From contig JAJDBD010000189.1 of assembly GCA_029261575.1 (NCBI GenBank), positions 1-63,808 on the forward strand: a stretch of DNA of 63,808 bases, written 5' to 3'. The notes beneath the pieces are model-generated. The model searched no databases. It was given only the letters and a program-made list of their open reading frames with translations, and was not told the DNA's origin. Numbering within the stretch: the first letter of the stretch is position 1; the number at the start of each line of letters is the position of its first letter. Source of the DNA: Nitrospinaceae bacterium (GTDB taxonomy: Bacteria > Nitrospinota > Nitrospinia > Nitrospinales > JACRGP01). Both the position numbers and the translations under genes were made by a program. Positions 8,699 through 18,052 of the stretch are shown here, in pieces.

Positions 8699-10192
8699 AT
8701 GAACCCTCTGAAACCTACAACTCTGGTCTTCAATATTTCTTGCGGCTTAGCGTTTCTTTTCCTTCTGTGGGGAGGGCTCGCTCCAGATCATTTGGCAACA
8801 ATCACGAGTGCCCTTCAAAAATCCCTCTTGGATTCTTTTGGTTGGCTCTATGTCTTATCAGCATCAAGCTTTCTTCTGTGTGCGCTCTGTCTCATTTTTT
8901 CTCGATGGGGAGACATTCCCCTAGGCCAGGATGGGGCTAAACCAGAATTCAACCTGTTCACCTGGTTTGCCATGCTGTTTTGCGCAGGGATGGGCATCGG
9001 TCTGGTGTTTTGGGGAGTCGCTGAACCTACATCCCATTTTCACGATCCTCCAATGGGAGAGGGAGGGACGCCTGAAGCCGCTCGCCTAGCGCTTCAATAT
9101 TCGTTCTTTCATTGGGGCCTACACCCCTGGGGTATCTACACGATGGTCGCGCTGGCCCTGGCCTATTTCCAATTCCGAAAAGGCACTCCAGGACTGTTTA
9201 GCCTGGGATGCCAACCAGTCTTGGGAAAACATGCGATTGGACCACTGGGCACAGCCGTAGATGTCGTAGCCGTCTTTGCCACGGTCTTCGGCGTGGCAAC
9301 ATCTCTAGGATTTGGAGCCGTTCAAATCAGCGGAGGTCTGTCTTATGTCTTCGGCATTTCGAATTCACTCACGACTCAATTAACTTTGATCGCTATTGTC
9401 ACGGTACTCTTCATGCTCTCGGCCCAAACTGGTCTCCAGCGTGGGATCAAATATCTCAGCAATTTAAATATGATCCTTGCCCTTTCCTTACTCTGCTTTT
9501 TACTGTTTCTGGGGCCCACCCATTTCATCATGACAGTCTTTCCTTCAACCTTTGGGCATTATCTTCAAAACCTCCCGACCATGAGTCTGAATCTCGCTCC
9601 CTTTGGTGATTCCACTTGGATTCATGATTGGACTTTGTTTTATTGGGCCTGGTGGATTGCCTGGGCCCCCTTTGTCGGCACCTTCATTGCCAGAATTTCC
9701 AAAGGCCGGACGGTGCGCCAATTCGTATTGGGCGTGTTGCTTGTCCCCTCACTCTTCTGTGCCTTTTGGTTTACCGTCTTTGGTGGAACAGGGATTTCCC
9801 TAGAACTCTTTCAGAATATCCCATTAAAAGAAGTTATGGAAAAGCAAGGCATGGAAGTGTTGCTCTTCACAGTGTTAGAGCAATATCCCATGGGAACCAT
9901 AATGTCCCTCATTGCCATCTTTTTGATCGGCACCTTTTTCATTACCTCTGCAGACTCTGCCACTTTCGTACTCGGCACACTCACCACCAACGGCAGCCTC
10001 AATCCGCCAAACCACATCAAATTCACCTGGGGAGTGATTCAATCTCTCTCCGCCGCAATTCTCCTCTGGTCCGGAGGATTGAAGGGCCTCCAAACCGGAG
10101 CTATCCTTGCCGCGTTCCCTTTTGTTTTCGTCATCATCATCCTCATCATTTCCCTCCTCAAATCCTTCAAAGAAGAAGTCCATCGAACATAA
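8699..10192 (+). CDS. BCCT-family betaine/choline/carnitine transporter, copy 1
   Basis: A 497-residue protein with about twelve hydrophobic segments. It carries the family signatures GMGIGLVFWGVAEP and WWIAWAPFVGTFIARISKGR, the latter being the substrate-site and central helix region of BCCT proteins. Known role: sodium- or proton-coupled uptake of betaine or related quaternary amines under osmotic stress. It is divergent from the betaine methyltransferase, so one locus both makes and imports the solute. No clear Shine-Dalgarno precedes the ATG. The C-terminal cytoplasmic tail is short (FKEEVHRT), unlike BetP-type osmosensing tails. A second copy is at 61237-62727. Confidence 0.92.
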   Translation: MNPLKPTTLVFNISCGLAFLFLLWGGLAPDHLATITSALQKSLLDSFGWLYVLSASSFLLCALCLIFSRWGDIPLGQDGAKPEFNLFTWFAMLFCAGMGIGLVFWGVAEPTSHFHDPPMGEGGTPEAARLALQYSFFHWGLHPWGIYTMVALALAYFQFRKGTPGLFSLGCQPVLGKHAIGPLGTAVDVVAVFATVFGVATSLGFGAVQISGGLSYVFGISNSLTTQLTLIAIVTVLFMLSAQTGLQRGIKYLSNLNMILALSLLCFLLFLGPTHFIMTVFPSTFGHYLQNLPTMSLNLAPFGDSTWIHDWTLFYWAWWIAWAPFVGTFIARISKGRTVRQFVLGVLLVPSLFCAFWFTVFGGTGISLELFQNIPLKEVMEKQGMEVLLFTVLEQYPMGTIMSLIAIFLIGTFFITSADSATFVLGTLTTNGSLNPPNHIKFTWGVIQSLSAAILLWSGGLKGLQTGAILAAFPFVFVIIILIISLLKSFKEEVHRT

Positions 10193-10372
10193 GAAGCCTA
10201 CATCTCGTCCACACCGAGACCCCCTAACAAGATTTTTCTATATCCAAGCCCCTTTTTATTTTCCTTGTAGCTTTAATTCATGATTCTCGTTACTCTTGTT
10301 TAAACTGTGAATGCACTATCCACTCTTAATGACCAGGATGAACAGGCCTGTTCTTGAATTGGAGGATGTTCT

Positions 10373-11104
10373 ATGCTGCAGGTATCAACCAAAGTTGAAC
10401 AGAATGCTGTTGTTCTTGAACTCTCTGGACGATTTGACTTTCATGTCATGGAGCAATTCCTTTCTACATTGGAACATGCTGAATCCACCCACCTTCCTGG
10501 GCATGTGATCCTTGATTTGAGTCAAGTCAGCTTTATCGACAGCATGGCCATCGGACGATTGGTGACCACCTACCAACGACTTCATGAAGCCGCAATTCGC
10601 TTTACTCTAGTTGGTCAACATGGTGAGGTAGATACCACCTTGAAAGGCATTGATTTTGAAGGGATCGTCCCTACTGTTTCAACGGTGAAAGACGCATTGG
10701 CTTTTCCACCCTTGCAGCCTTCTCAGAAAGGAGCACCAATGACTGAACTCGACCCTGACCTCTCTCATATTACGATGACAGAAACGATGCTCCGGTTTTA
10801 TGTCTTTCTCGGTCAATATATTGATCGATGTCTAGATGCTGAACACCGACGCTCACTTCCCGAACAGGAGTTTCAACAGCATTTAGGTACCACGCATGAT
10901 CAAGTCGTCGAATTACTGGCGACTAACCGTGTGGTGAAAGACAAAGCCGAAGTCGAATTCCAACAGGTAACCGCCATGTGTCAGAAATATCTCAAGGATC
11001 CCGTCAATGCGGACCAATCCCGTGTTCTCCATAAGGAACGAGAAATTCTACGAGTGAAAATGTTGACGTTAAGTGACCTGCTAGCCGTCTTCCGCTCTGT
11101 CTAA
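10373..11104 (+). CDS. STAS-domain protein (anti-sigma factor antagonist type) with helical C-terminal extension
   Basis: The first 105 residues form a STAS domain: ending of strand VILDLSQVSFIDSMAIGRLV contains the conserved D-S pair, where the serine is phosphorylated in SpoIIAA-type proteins. The remaining 135 residues are mainly helical and polar (ETMLRFYVFLGQYIDRCLDA) with no recognised domain. The length of 243 residues is about twice that of a stand-alone STAS protein. It stands just before a run of four HEAT genes on the same strand, with a 157-nt gap to the first. I infer a partner-switching or scaffold role; no anti-sigma kinase gene is in the window. Confidence 0.8.
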   Translation: MLQVSTKVEQNAVVLELSGRFDFHVMEQFLSTLEHAESTHLPGHVILDLSQVSFIDSMAIGRLVTTYQRLHEAAIRFTLVGQHGEVDTTLKGIDFEGIVPTVSTVKDALAFPPLQPSQKGAPMTELDPDLSHITMTETMLRFYVFLGQYIDRCLDAEHRRSLPEQEFQQHLGTTHDQVVELLATNRVVKDKAEVEFQQVTAMCQKYLKDPVNADQSRVLHKEREILRVKMLTLSDLLAVFRSV

Positions 11105-11261
11105 TTCATCGAATATCTTTCCTATCGCCTTCTGCCTTCCCTTTATTGACCGCCAAAAAAATCGTGTGGTAACGTCGACCCTCGGGTTTTCCCTAGGGGT
11201 TAATGGGCCCTTTTGGATTCAAGAAAAAGGAGCCTAAACCATTACTCTGGCACAAACTGAC

Positions 11262-12353
11262 ATGGCTGATTCCGTAGCAGAACATATTGCCGCCTTGGAC
11301 GATGAAGACTGGGGTGTTCGGGAAGATGCAGCGGTGGCTCTCGGTCAATTTGACGATCCTCGAAGCGTTCAACCGTTGATTCGCCTTCTCAAAGACTCGG
11401 ATCGTGCCGTTCGAGAAGCGGCGGCAGCCTCGTTGACGGCTCTGGGGCAACCGGCTGTGCTGTCTTTGGGTTTTTGCCTGAATGATCCGAATCTTCAAGT
11501 CCAAGAAATCGCAGCCTCAATTCTTGGAACGATTGCTGATGAACAAGTCTTTGAGCCCTTACTCTCGTCCCTACTCAATCCCAATTGGATTGTCCGTATG
11601 TCGGCGGCAAAAGGACTGACCCGAATTAAAGACCCTCGTTCAATTGATACCTTGATTTTGCTTCTTCAAGATAAAGTCCCGGCGGTTCGAGATGAAGCCT
11701 GCCGTGCAATTCAAGCCATTGGCGAGGCCTGTGTTCCCCCACTTCTGAGGGGACTACAGGACCCAAATTGGAGGGTTCGACTGAGAGCCATTGAAGCCCT
11801 GTGTCTCTTGAAACCACAGGATGCCGTAGCACCCTTGATGAATCTTGTAGCGAAGGATTCAGACTCCGCTGTCAGGCAGGATGCCGTACGAGCCTTAGGA
11901 CAGATCGGGAATGCCCACGCCATTCCTCTATTGTTGGATTCGCTCACCACTCCATCATTACAATTAAAAGCCATTGAGGCTTTAGGAAATTTGCGAGCTG
12001 TTGAAGCTCTGCCTTCCTTAATTGAGCTTGTTCAATCGCTTCCAGCCGATGAGTACGAAGACCGCATGGAAGGCTGTACTGACCCACAATACAAAGAAGA
12101 ACTCCCTCCGGTAGAAGCCGCGGTGAAGGCCCTGGCTAATATTGGTGATCCACAGGTGGTTCCAGTGCTTATGCAGGCTTTGCAGAGCACATTACTTCGC
12201 CAAGAGGCAGCCGAAGCCTTGACGCACTTTGGGTCAGCGGCCAAGACACCACTACTTCAGCTTCTGAAAACCACAAAGAATGACAACCTGCGTCGACATG
12301 TGTTGGAATCTCTTTCCCACCTTGGGTGGCGTCCTGGACAAATTCGCCTGTAA
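11262..12353 (+). CDS. HEAT-repeat (PBS lyase-type) protein, 363 residues
   Basis: About ten HEAT repeats with the pattern VREDAAVALGQFDDPRSVQPLIRLL cover nearly the whole protein (shown pattern split: VREDAAVALGQ, then DPRSVQPLIRLL). No export signal. The annotated ATG at 11262 lacks a nearby ribosome-binding site, but AAGGAG at 11227-11232 sits 8 nt before an in-frame ATT at 11241 and 14 nt before a CTG at 11247; an in-frame stop at 11235 limits the frame. A non-ATG start is therefore possible. It is the first of four HEAT genes in a row, 14 nt before the next, after a STAS gene. Role probably as a scaffold. Confidence 0.87.
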   Translation: MADSVAEHIAALDDEDWGVREDAAVALGQFDDPRSVQPLIRLLKDSDRAVREAAAASLTALGQPAVLSLGFCLNDPNLQVQEIAASILGTIADEQVFEPLLSSLLNPNWIVRMSAAKGLTRIKDPRSIDTLILLLQDKVPAVRDEACRAIQAIGEACVPPLLRGLQDPNWRVRLRAIEALCLLKPQDAVAPLMNLVAKDSDSAVRQDAVRALGQIGNAHAIPLLLDSLTTPSLQLKAIEALGNLRAVEALPSLIELVQSLPADEYEDRMEGCTDPQYKEELPPVEAAVKALANIGDPQVVPVLMQALQSTLLRQEAAEALTHFGSAAKTPLLQLLKTTKNDNLRRHVLESLSHLGWRPGQIRL

Positions 12354-12367
12354 CCGATTGAACCTCA

Positions 12368-13459
12368 ATGCCAAGAGAAACATTCGAAACGATCATTTCT
12401 GAGCTGGATCACGAAGAAGACTGGCGGCGCATGCGCGCCACCTCCACTTGCATGAAGGGTGGGCCCAAAGCAGTCGAAGCCATTATTCAAGCCATAGGGC
12501 ACGGAACCACCCATTATAAAATCGAAGCGATCAGAATGCTGGCGCGACTCGGTGATCCTCGAGCTGGGCTTGCACTTGCCGGCCTCATGAAAGATGACGA
12601 CGAAGAGGTTCGTCAGGCCACACTGGAGGCCTTAGAACACATGGCTGGAATTCTGGATGAACCCACTGCTGCTGCTTTGTTGGAACATTTACAGGATGAC
12701 CGAATTCGAGATCGAATTATAACCTTATTAGGAGTCATTCCCACGTCTATCGGGCCACTGTCCGAACGCCTGAAAGATCCTGATGAATCCATTCGCGAAC
12801 GCGCGGCTGAAATTTTGGCCCAGTTGCTAGACCCCCGGTCAGCGGATGGCTTCGTGGATGCCATGTCTGATCCCAACCTGCGCGACTTGGCTACCGATAC
12901 TCTGCGCAAGCTTGGGGCGATCCGTGACCGCATTGACCAACTTCTCGATGATTTACGAGCCGTGGACGAATCGGAACTCAAAGAAGGTGTTCGACAGGAA
13001 ACCGTCATCCAATTGCACCGCATTGGTCGACCTGCGGTCGAAATTCTTTTGGAATATTTGGACGATGACGATTGGATCGTACGTGAAGCCGCGGCAGATA
13101 CCTTAGGTAAAATTGGAGATGTTCGTGCCGTTGAACCTTTGATAGATCGGCTGCGGTCAGATAAAGACACTGGGGTCAAGGAACATGCCTTGAAATCCTT
13201 GGGACTCATTGGCGACTCTCGACCCGTCGAACTTTATATTGAGGTCATTCCGATTCGTCCTCTCCGCATTTTGGCCGTGGAAGCCTTAGAAAAGGTCAAA
13301 GATGTGGAAGTGTTGCGACCTCATGCTGAACTCTTTAAACGTTTAAAAACCGACCGCGATGGACTCATTTCCTATAATTCTGGGGTGATCCTTGACAAAC
13401 TAGAAGCCGCCACTGCACAAATGGAGCTGGATGAAGAAACTTGGGCTGGAAAGGAGTAA
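12368..13459 (+). CDS. HEAT-repeat protein, 363 residues
   Basis: The N-terminal part (about 1-30) is a charged helical cap, followed by HEAT repeats such as YKIEAIRMLARLGDPRAGLA and VREAADTLGKIGDVRAVEPL-like units up to residue 310. The repeat register is looser in the middle (residues 90-200) than in the neighbouring genes. No signal peptide and no catalytic motif. It lies 14 nt after one HEAT gene and 6 nt before the next, which supports a single transcript and matched amounts of the products. A binding scaffold is the most likely role. A long antisense open frame here is a by-product of the repetitive codons. Confidence 0.86.
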   Translation: MPRETFETIISELDHEEDWRRMRATSTCMKGGPKAVEAIIQAIGHGTTHYKIEAIRMLARLGDPRAGLALAGLMKDDDEEVRQATLEALEHMAGILDEPTAAALLEHLQDDRIRDRIITLLGVIPTSIGPLSERLKDPDESIRERAAEILAQLLDPRSADGFVDAMSDPNLRDLATDTLRKLGAIRDRIDQLLDDLRAVDESELKEGVRQETVIQLHRIGRPAVEILLEYLDDDDWIVREAAADTLGKIGDVRAVEPLIDRLRSDKDTGVKEHALKSLGLIGDSRPVELYIEVIPIRPLRILAVEALEKVKDVEVLRPHAELFKRLKTDRDGLISYNSGVILDKLEAATAQMELDEETWAGKE

Positions 13460-13465
13460 CACCAC

Positions 13466-14230
13466 ATGACGGAACAGAATCAGGTCGATCCTTTGTTGTC
13501 AGCTCTTCGAGATGACAGCGAAGCCTTACGGGATCATGCCGCCTCTCGTTTGGGAAAAGTTGGGGCAGAGGCAATCCCGAAACTCATTGATATGTTTTTG
13601 GAAGATGACTGTGTAATTCGCGAGGCTGCAACCAGTGCGTTGGTACAAATTGGAGAACCTGCCATTGATCCCCTCATCGAAGCACTCAAGGAAGATGATG
13701 AATGGTCGGTCCGCGAACAGGCCGCTAACGCCTTGGGGAAATTACGAGCCCACAAATCTGTCGAACCTCTTGTTCACGCACTGAAACATGATAAAGATGG
13801 TGGCGTGAAAACGGCCGCTATTTGGGCATTGGAGCGCATTGGGCATCCAGACGCCGTCCCTGGCTTAGTTGATGCCCTGATGGATGCCACCCTCCGAGAA
13901 GATGCTGCCCGCGTATTAAAAAAACTTGGTGATTCACGCGCCACCACAGCTTTAGTCGAAGGCCTACATGCCTCAAACTGGATTGTACGACGGCATGCCG
14001 CCGAAGCATTAGGGAAAATTGGCGATCCTGAATCGTTAGATCCCTTGATTGAGGCCCTAGCTGATGAAGACTGGTTGGTCCGACGAAATGCGGCCGAATC
14101 ATTGGCTCGATTAAAAGATAGTCGAGCGATTAACCCGTTGGTTCCCTTGTTGGAAGATGAGAATGAAATGGTTCGAGATACGGCAGAAGGGGCCTTGTCG
14201 AGTTTAGGTTGGACCTCGAGCTCAACATAA
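13466..14230 (+). CDS. HEAT-repeat protein, 254 residues
   Basis: An almost pure HEAT array of about eight repeats with very regular units, for example VREQAANALGKLRAHKSVEP and VRRHAAEALGKIGDPESLDP. It begins MTEQNQVDPLLSALRDDSEA and ends in a short Ser/Thr tail. Cytoplasmic by sequence. The start is 6 nt after the stop of the previous HEAT gene and a purine-rich GGAGTAA just before the ATG may serve as the ribosome-binding site. It is the most regular of the HEAT proteins in the window and could be a recently expanded paralogue. Confidence 0.87.
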   Translation: MTEQNQVDPLLSALRDDSEALRDHAASRLGKVGAEAIPKLIDMFLEDDCVIREAATSALVQIGEPAIDPLIEALKEDDEWSVREQAANALGKLRAHKSVEPLVHALKHDKDGGVKTAAIWALERIGHPDAVPGLVDALMDATLREDAARVLKKLGDSRATTALVEGLHASNWIVRRHAAEALGKIGDPESLDPLIEALADEDWLVRRNAAESLARLKDSRAINPLVPLLEDENEMVRDTAEGALSSLGWTSSST

Positions 14231-14294
14231 AAAATTTTCAATACCAATACATATAGGCTTTGTTCACTTTATACCTGAGGATACATCATTACTT

Positions 14295-14963
14295 ATGGCA
14301 AATGAAGCACCAGAAAAACTCATATCCATCGGCCCGAAATCAGGCACGAAAAAAGATGGCTTTAATCTTGTGACCGAAAAAGTTTCGATGATCAATCTCG
14401 AGACCAACCAAATCGAAGTGGAATTATTGGCATACGACGGGAAAACTGTCCTCTTGGATGTCGGAGAAGAAGCCGTTGAGGATTTGCACAAAATTAAACT
14501 TGGTGATGGGGCCACCCTTCGAGTTGTTGAAGAAGAGGGCAAACGCATTGTCAAAAGTTTTCGTATCCGCTCCAAAGACCCAAGTGTGGCTGCGGCGGAT
14601 GCCGCCCTGCTAGACTTGACGGATACACATTGGCTTAATCGTAAGCATGCCATTGAAGTACTAGGGGAGCTGAAGGTTGAAGCTGCCGTGAAACCATTAG
14701 TCGAAATGCTGAATGATGAAGTCGGTGACGTCCGTCAACGTGCCTATGACGCGCTAATTAAAATTGGAGCACCATGCGTTCTTGAGGTCGTGCCACTCTT
14801 AACCAACGAAGAAGATGAACTCCGGCAATCCGCCACTGAAATATTACGCAAAATTGGGAAGCCTGCCGTTGAACCCTTAGCACAGGCATTAGGTGAAGCA
14901 GATGAGAAACTCCAAAAAAGAATTATGAAAGTTTTAGATCGAATGGGCTATAAAAAGAAGTAG
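14295..14963 (+). CDS. HEAT-repeat protein with an N-terminal beta-rich domain, 222 residues
   Basis: Residues 1-95 are not HEAT; they look beta-rich and acidic (NQIEVELLAYDGKTVLLDVG, then GATLRVVEEEGKRIVKSFRI), possibly a small barrel. Residues 100-218 form four HEAT units, for example VRQRAYDALIKIGAPCVLEV. The last gene of the STAS/HEAT run, 64 nt after the previous gene, and followed by a convergent terminator hairpin shared with ugd. The distinct N-terminal domain suggests it gives the complex a separate binding activity. Family of the N-terminal domain not recognised. Confidence 0.84.
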   Translation: MANEAPEKLISIGPKSGTKKDGFNLVTEKVSMINLETNQIEVELLAYDGKTVLLDVGEEAVEDLHKIKLGDGATLRVVEEEGKRIVKSFRIRSKDPSVAAADAALLDLTDTHWLNRKHAIEVLGELKVEAAVKPLVEMLNDEVGDVRQRAYDALIKIGAPCVLEVVPLLTNEEDELRQSATEILRKIGKPAVEPLAQALGEADEKLQKRIMKVLDRMGYKKK

Positions 14964-14971
14964 CCAGGCGC

Positions 14972-15008
14972 AAACCCCCTGCTCGTTTAACTCGATTTCA
15001 GGGGGTTT
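14972..15008. terminator. Convergent hairpin terminator between HEAT operon and ugd
   Basis: AAACCCCCTG (14972-14981) pairs perfectly with CAGGGGGTTT (14999-15008). The 17-nt loop contains the ugd stop codon, so the structure reaches into the end of ugd. The A and T runs at the base make it able to work for both converging transcripts. Confidence 0.7.
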
Positions 15009-16318
15009 GTTCCAGCTGATTTCCGACCGACCGATACATAATAAAATCCCAGCTCCGCCATTCGCTCAGGTTCGTAGACATTCCGTAGATCAATAAATAT
15101 TGGAGATTTGACTTTTGCTCGAATCTGCTCAAAATCGAGATTTCTGAATTGATTCCACTCAGTGACTAAAACGACCGCATCCGCTCCTTCTACAGTCTGA
15201 TATGCATCTTGACACGGAACCATATCAGGCAAGACCTTCATCGATTCTTCTAGGGCTTCAGGGTCATAGGTTCGGACCGTCACACCTGCTTTGATCAATT
15301 TCTCGGCAATGGCAAGGGCGGGTGAATCTCGAATATCATCAGTATTCGGTTTAAACGCCAAACCTAATAGCCCAATGGTCTTCCCCTTCAAATCTCCAAG
15401 CGCAGCCTGAATTTTTTCGACCATTCTGGCATGTTGGTCTTCATTGACCTGCTTGGTGGCCTTTGCAACCTTCATTTCATAACCCGCTTCGGTCCCGATA
15501 TTGATGAGTGCCGCCGTATCTTTCCCAAAACACGATCCCCCATAGCCAGGTCCAGCATGCAAAAACTTTGACCCGATTCGCTTATCCAAACCCATTCCTT
15601 TGGAAACCATTTGAACGTCCGCCCCAACTAACTCACAGAGATTTGCCATTTCATTGATGAAAGATATTTTGGTCGCTAAAAACACATTTGATGCGTATTT
15701 AATAACTTCCGCTGTTGGAATATCGGTAATCACCACCGGAGCATCTAACAGATACAGAGGACGATACAGGTCCTTCATGATCGCCACCGAAGCCTGGCTA
15801 TCAGCACCAATGACAACTCGATTGGGACGCATGAAATCTTCAATGGCGGAACCCTCTCGAAGAAATTCTGGATTAGATACGACACCAAAGTTACATGGCA
15901 CAGCTTGATTTTCTTCAATCAGTTTTTTTACCCGGACTGCCGTTCCAACCGGAACAGTAGACTTCGTAATGACAACCTTATATCCCGTCATACGTGATCC
16001 GACGCTTCGAGCCACTTCGTCTACAAATGACAAATCAGCCGAACCATCAGGTCGTGATGGGGTACCAACAGCGATGAAAATAGCAAGGGCTTCGTCTACA
16101 GCTTTATTTAAATCTGTTGTGAAACGTAAACGACCAGCCTGAATATTCTTTTCAACAAGTTCAGCGAGGCCTGGTTCAAAAAACGGGACCTTCCCCTTTT
16201 CCAGAGACGCAATGCGTTTCTCATCCAAGTCCATGCACAGGACATTCAGTCCAAATTCCGCAAAACAAGCCCCTGTTACGAGCCCAACATAACCAGTTCC
16301 AATCACGCTGATGTACAT
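14987..16318 (-). CDS. ugd: UDP-glucose 6-dehydrogenase
   Basis: A 443-residue protein that starts with the Rossmann motif VIGTGYVGLVTGACFAEFG and has the catalytic-cysteine motif GPGYGGSCFGKD, plus VNPEFLREGSA-type (VVSNPEFLREGSAIEDF) and FKPNTDDIRDSPA stretches. It oxidises UDP-glucose twice with NAD+ to UDP-glucuronate, a precursor of exopolysaccharide and LPS sugars. Length is normal for the family. It is a single minus-strand gene, convergent with the HEAT operon and upstream of a divergently oriented tRNA-Gly gene. The ATG at 16318 is preceded by GAGGAGAAAG at a good distance. Confidence 0.95.
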   Translation of the reverse strand: MYISVIGTGYVGLVTGACFAEFGLNVLCMDLDEKRIASLEKGKVPFFEPGLAELVEKNIQAGRLRFTTDLNKAVDEALAIFIAVGTPSRPDGSADLSFVDEVARSVGSRMTGYKVVITKSTVPVGTAVRVKKLIEENQAVPCNFGVVSNPEFLREGSAIEDFMRPNRVVIGADSQASVAIMKDLYRPLYLLDAPVVITDIPTAEVIKYASNVFLATKISFINEMANLCELVGADVQMVSKGMGLDKRIGSKFLHAGPGYGGSCFGKDTAALINIGTEAGYEMKVAKATKQVNEDQHARMVEKIQAALGDLKGKTIGLLGLAFKPNTDDIRDSPALAIAEKLIKAGVTVRTYDPEALEESMKVLPDMVPCQDAYQTVEGADAVVLVTEWNQFRNLDFEQIRAKVKSPIFIDLRNVYEPERMAELGFYYVSVGRKSAGTNPLKSS

Positions 16319-16470
16319 TTCTACTTTCTCCTCAGATTAACGAATTAATTCTTTGTTTTTTCGGACTGCGCCCGGATTTTCTTAAACGCATAAGATGGGT
16401 ATAACTCATAAGAACATTGCTTGACAGGCTATAGGGTGCCCACTAGAATCAATGAAATCTTCTCTCAAGA

Positions 16471-16545
16471 GCGGGAATAGCTCAGTGGTAGAGCATCGCC
16501 TTGCCAAGGCGAGGGTCGGGGGTTCAAATCCCCTTTCCCGCTCCA
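16471..16545 (+). tRNA. tRNA-Gly (anticodon GCC)
   Basis: The seven-base acceptor stem GCGGGAA pairs with TTCCCGC. The D arm AGCTCAGTGGTAGAGC, the anticodon stem CGCCT/AGGCG with loop TTGCCAA giving anticodon GCC, and the T arm GGGGGTTCAAATCCCC are all standard. The 3' CCA is encoded (16543-16545). Confidence 0.97.
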
Positions 16546-16622
16546 ATTTCGCCTTCCTAATTGTAGACAACACTTCTCAATTTCATTTTTTTGTATTATT
16601 CTAGCCTATTTTCTGGTTTTGT

Positions 16623-17921
16623 CTAAACATCTGAGACAAAAATAATCCACCACGGAGTAGATTCCCGTTTCATTTGAAAAAACTGTTTGGCGGTAAAACT
16701 ACTGGGGATTCCTTTCCATAACGCACCTCGTCGAATTTCCACATACCGAAACTTGAACCGAGGAGATGTTGATTCGAAAGGTATGGGACCTCGAAGTGCC
16801 GCAATCTTAGATAGCTCAACTCGTTCGCCAATAGGCAACAGAGAGAGGTCTTTATAAACATCGCCAAAAATTTCCGGAATATTTTCATTAGAAAAAATTT
16901 TATTCGCAGGACGAAACTGTTCATTCGCTAAAATTTGACTCAATAATTCCCAAAAAACTTCATTATCTATAGCAGATAAGACTCCGACTCGACTTCGTTG
17001 AGTCATACCTTGCAGAAGAGCCAATGGCCCAACGATGTCAAATTTCCAGGGAGGAAAGGTGAGCTCTTGGCCGGCATGTAAAACCTCCAAAACTGATTCT
17101 CCCTCATACCGACTCAAACGAGATTCCCCCCGCGTCGACCGAAGGTCATTAAGTATCAGTTTTTGTTCAACCCGGCTAGGTTCATAGGCAAACGTAGGAT
17201 TGGCAGGTGCATGGCAGGTACAGATCGTATACTTTGGCAAGGCACCTTTGGCCTGACTAAATTGTGCTAAATCTATCCCTCCCCAAAATTGGTATTCTAG
17301 TTCTTGGGGCGGAAAACCTTTTAGATACTGTTCCCGATCTTGATTCTTGTGATAGACGCCACCTACCTGCGAACCAGGAGTGAGTCGATCAAAGGCATGC
17401 AGCTTGAGTTTCTTCTTTTGAGCACGTAATTGAGAAATATATTGGTCAACCAATTCTTGCTCAAAGGTTAAATCACCTGCGCCAATATCCAACAACGAAG
17501 GAGCGGGTGATTGAAGAAGAACGTCATAGGGATTTCGTCCTGCTCGCAGACAATGTTCCAAATCATCCGCAGAAAGCTCTTTGGACGCATTTTCGCCTTT
17601 TTCATCAATGGCTAACACTCCCCAGACAAGAAGTGCGCGAAAAGCTTTAGAGGGAGGCAAACTCGTCAGCTCTTTTAACTCTTGATGTATTTCCCTCGAT
17701 TTAATTTGTTCCCCAAATTGTCGAACGACTTGAATCAACCGATTCCGAAGACTGGGGACTAACGAAGCTTGTTGAATGAATTCAATAAGAATCGGAAGCG
17801 TATCCGCCAAGGATTCTGGAGCCATCAATTTTCGACTAGCTTCCCAGTGGTGTGGGTAAGACTCTCGAATAGCTTTTATTCGCGCCCGAAATTCTTGGAC
17901 CGTCAACCCCTGATTGCCCAC
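16623..17921 (-). CDS. Hypothetical protein with a class I methyltransferase-like motif
   Basis: A 432-residue cytoplasmic protein. Residues 1-130 are helical. At about residue 140, SLLDIGAGDLTFEQELV looks like motif I of SAM-dependent methyltransferases, followed by LKLHAFDRLTPGSQ where the acidic SAM-ribose position would be. A stretch TICTCHAPANPTFAYEPSR has two cysteines and a histidine. The C-terminal 150 residues do not match anything I know. I infer a methyltransferase-like fold, with unknown substrate. It stands alone between tRNA-Gly and a divergent ChaN-type gene. Confidence 0.7.
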   Translation of the reverse strand: MGNQGLTVQEFRARIKAIRESYPHHWEASRKLMAPESLADTLPILIEFIQQASLVPSLRNRLIQVVRQFGEQIKSREIHQELKELTSLPPSKAFRALLVWGVLAIDEKGENASKELSADDLEHCLRAGRNPYDVLLQSPAPSLLDIGAGDLTFEQELVDQYISQLRAQKKKLKLHAFDRLTPGSQVGGVYHKNQDREQYLKGFPPQELEYQFWGGIDLAQFSQAKGALPKYTICTCHAPANPTFAYEPSRVEQKLILNDLRSTRGESRLSRYEGESVLEVLHAGQELTFPPWKFDIVGPLALLQGMTQRSRVGVLSAIDNEVFWELLSQILANEQFRPANKIFSNENIPEIFGDVYKDLSLLPIGERVELSKIAALRGPIPFESTSPRFKFRYVEIRRGALWKGIPSSFTAKQFFQMKRESTPWWIIFVSDV

Positions 17922-18052
17922 TCAGCATTCTTTCTAGATACAGATTTCAAGAGACACCCATAAGTTTCGTCAACATAACTGTCCTTGGTATGATGAAACA
18001 AGAATTCTTCCAACGACCGATATTGCTCCTATGAAGGGACTCATGTTACACC

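Noticed and set aside
12613-13209. 198-codon open frame antisense to the HEAT gene
   Set aside because: It is the complement of repetitive HEAT codons, rich in Ser and Arg, with no ribosome-binding site; the sense frame has clear HEAT repeats.
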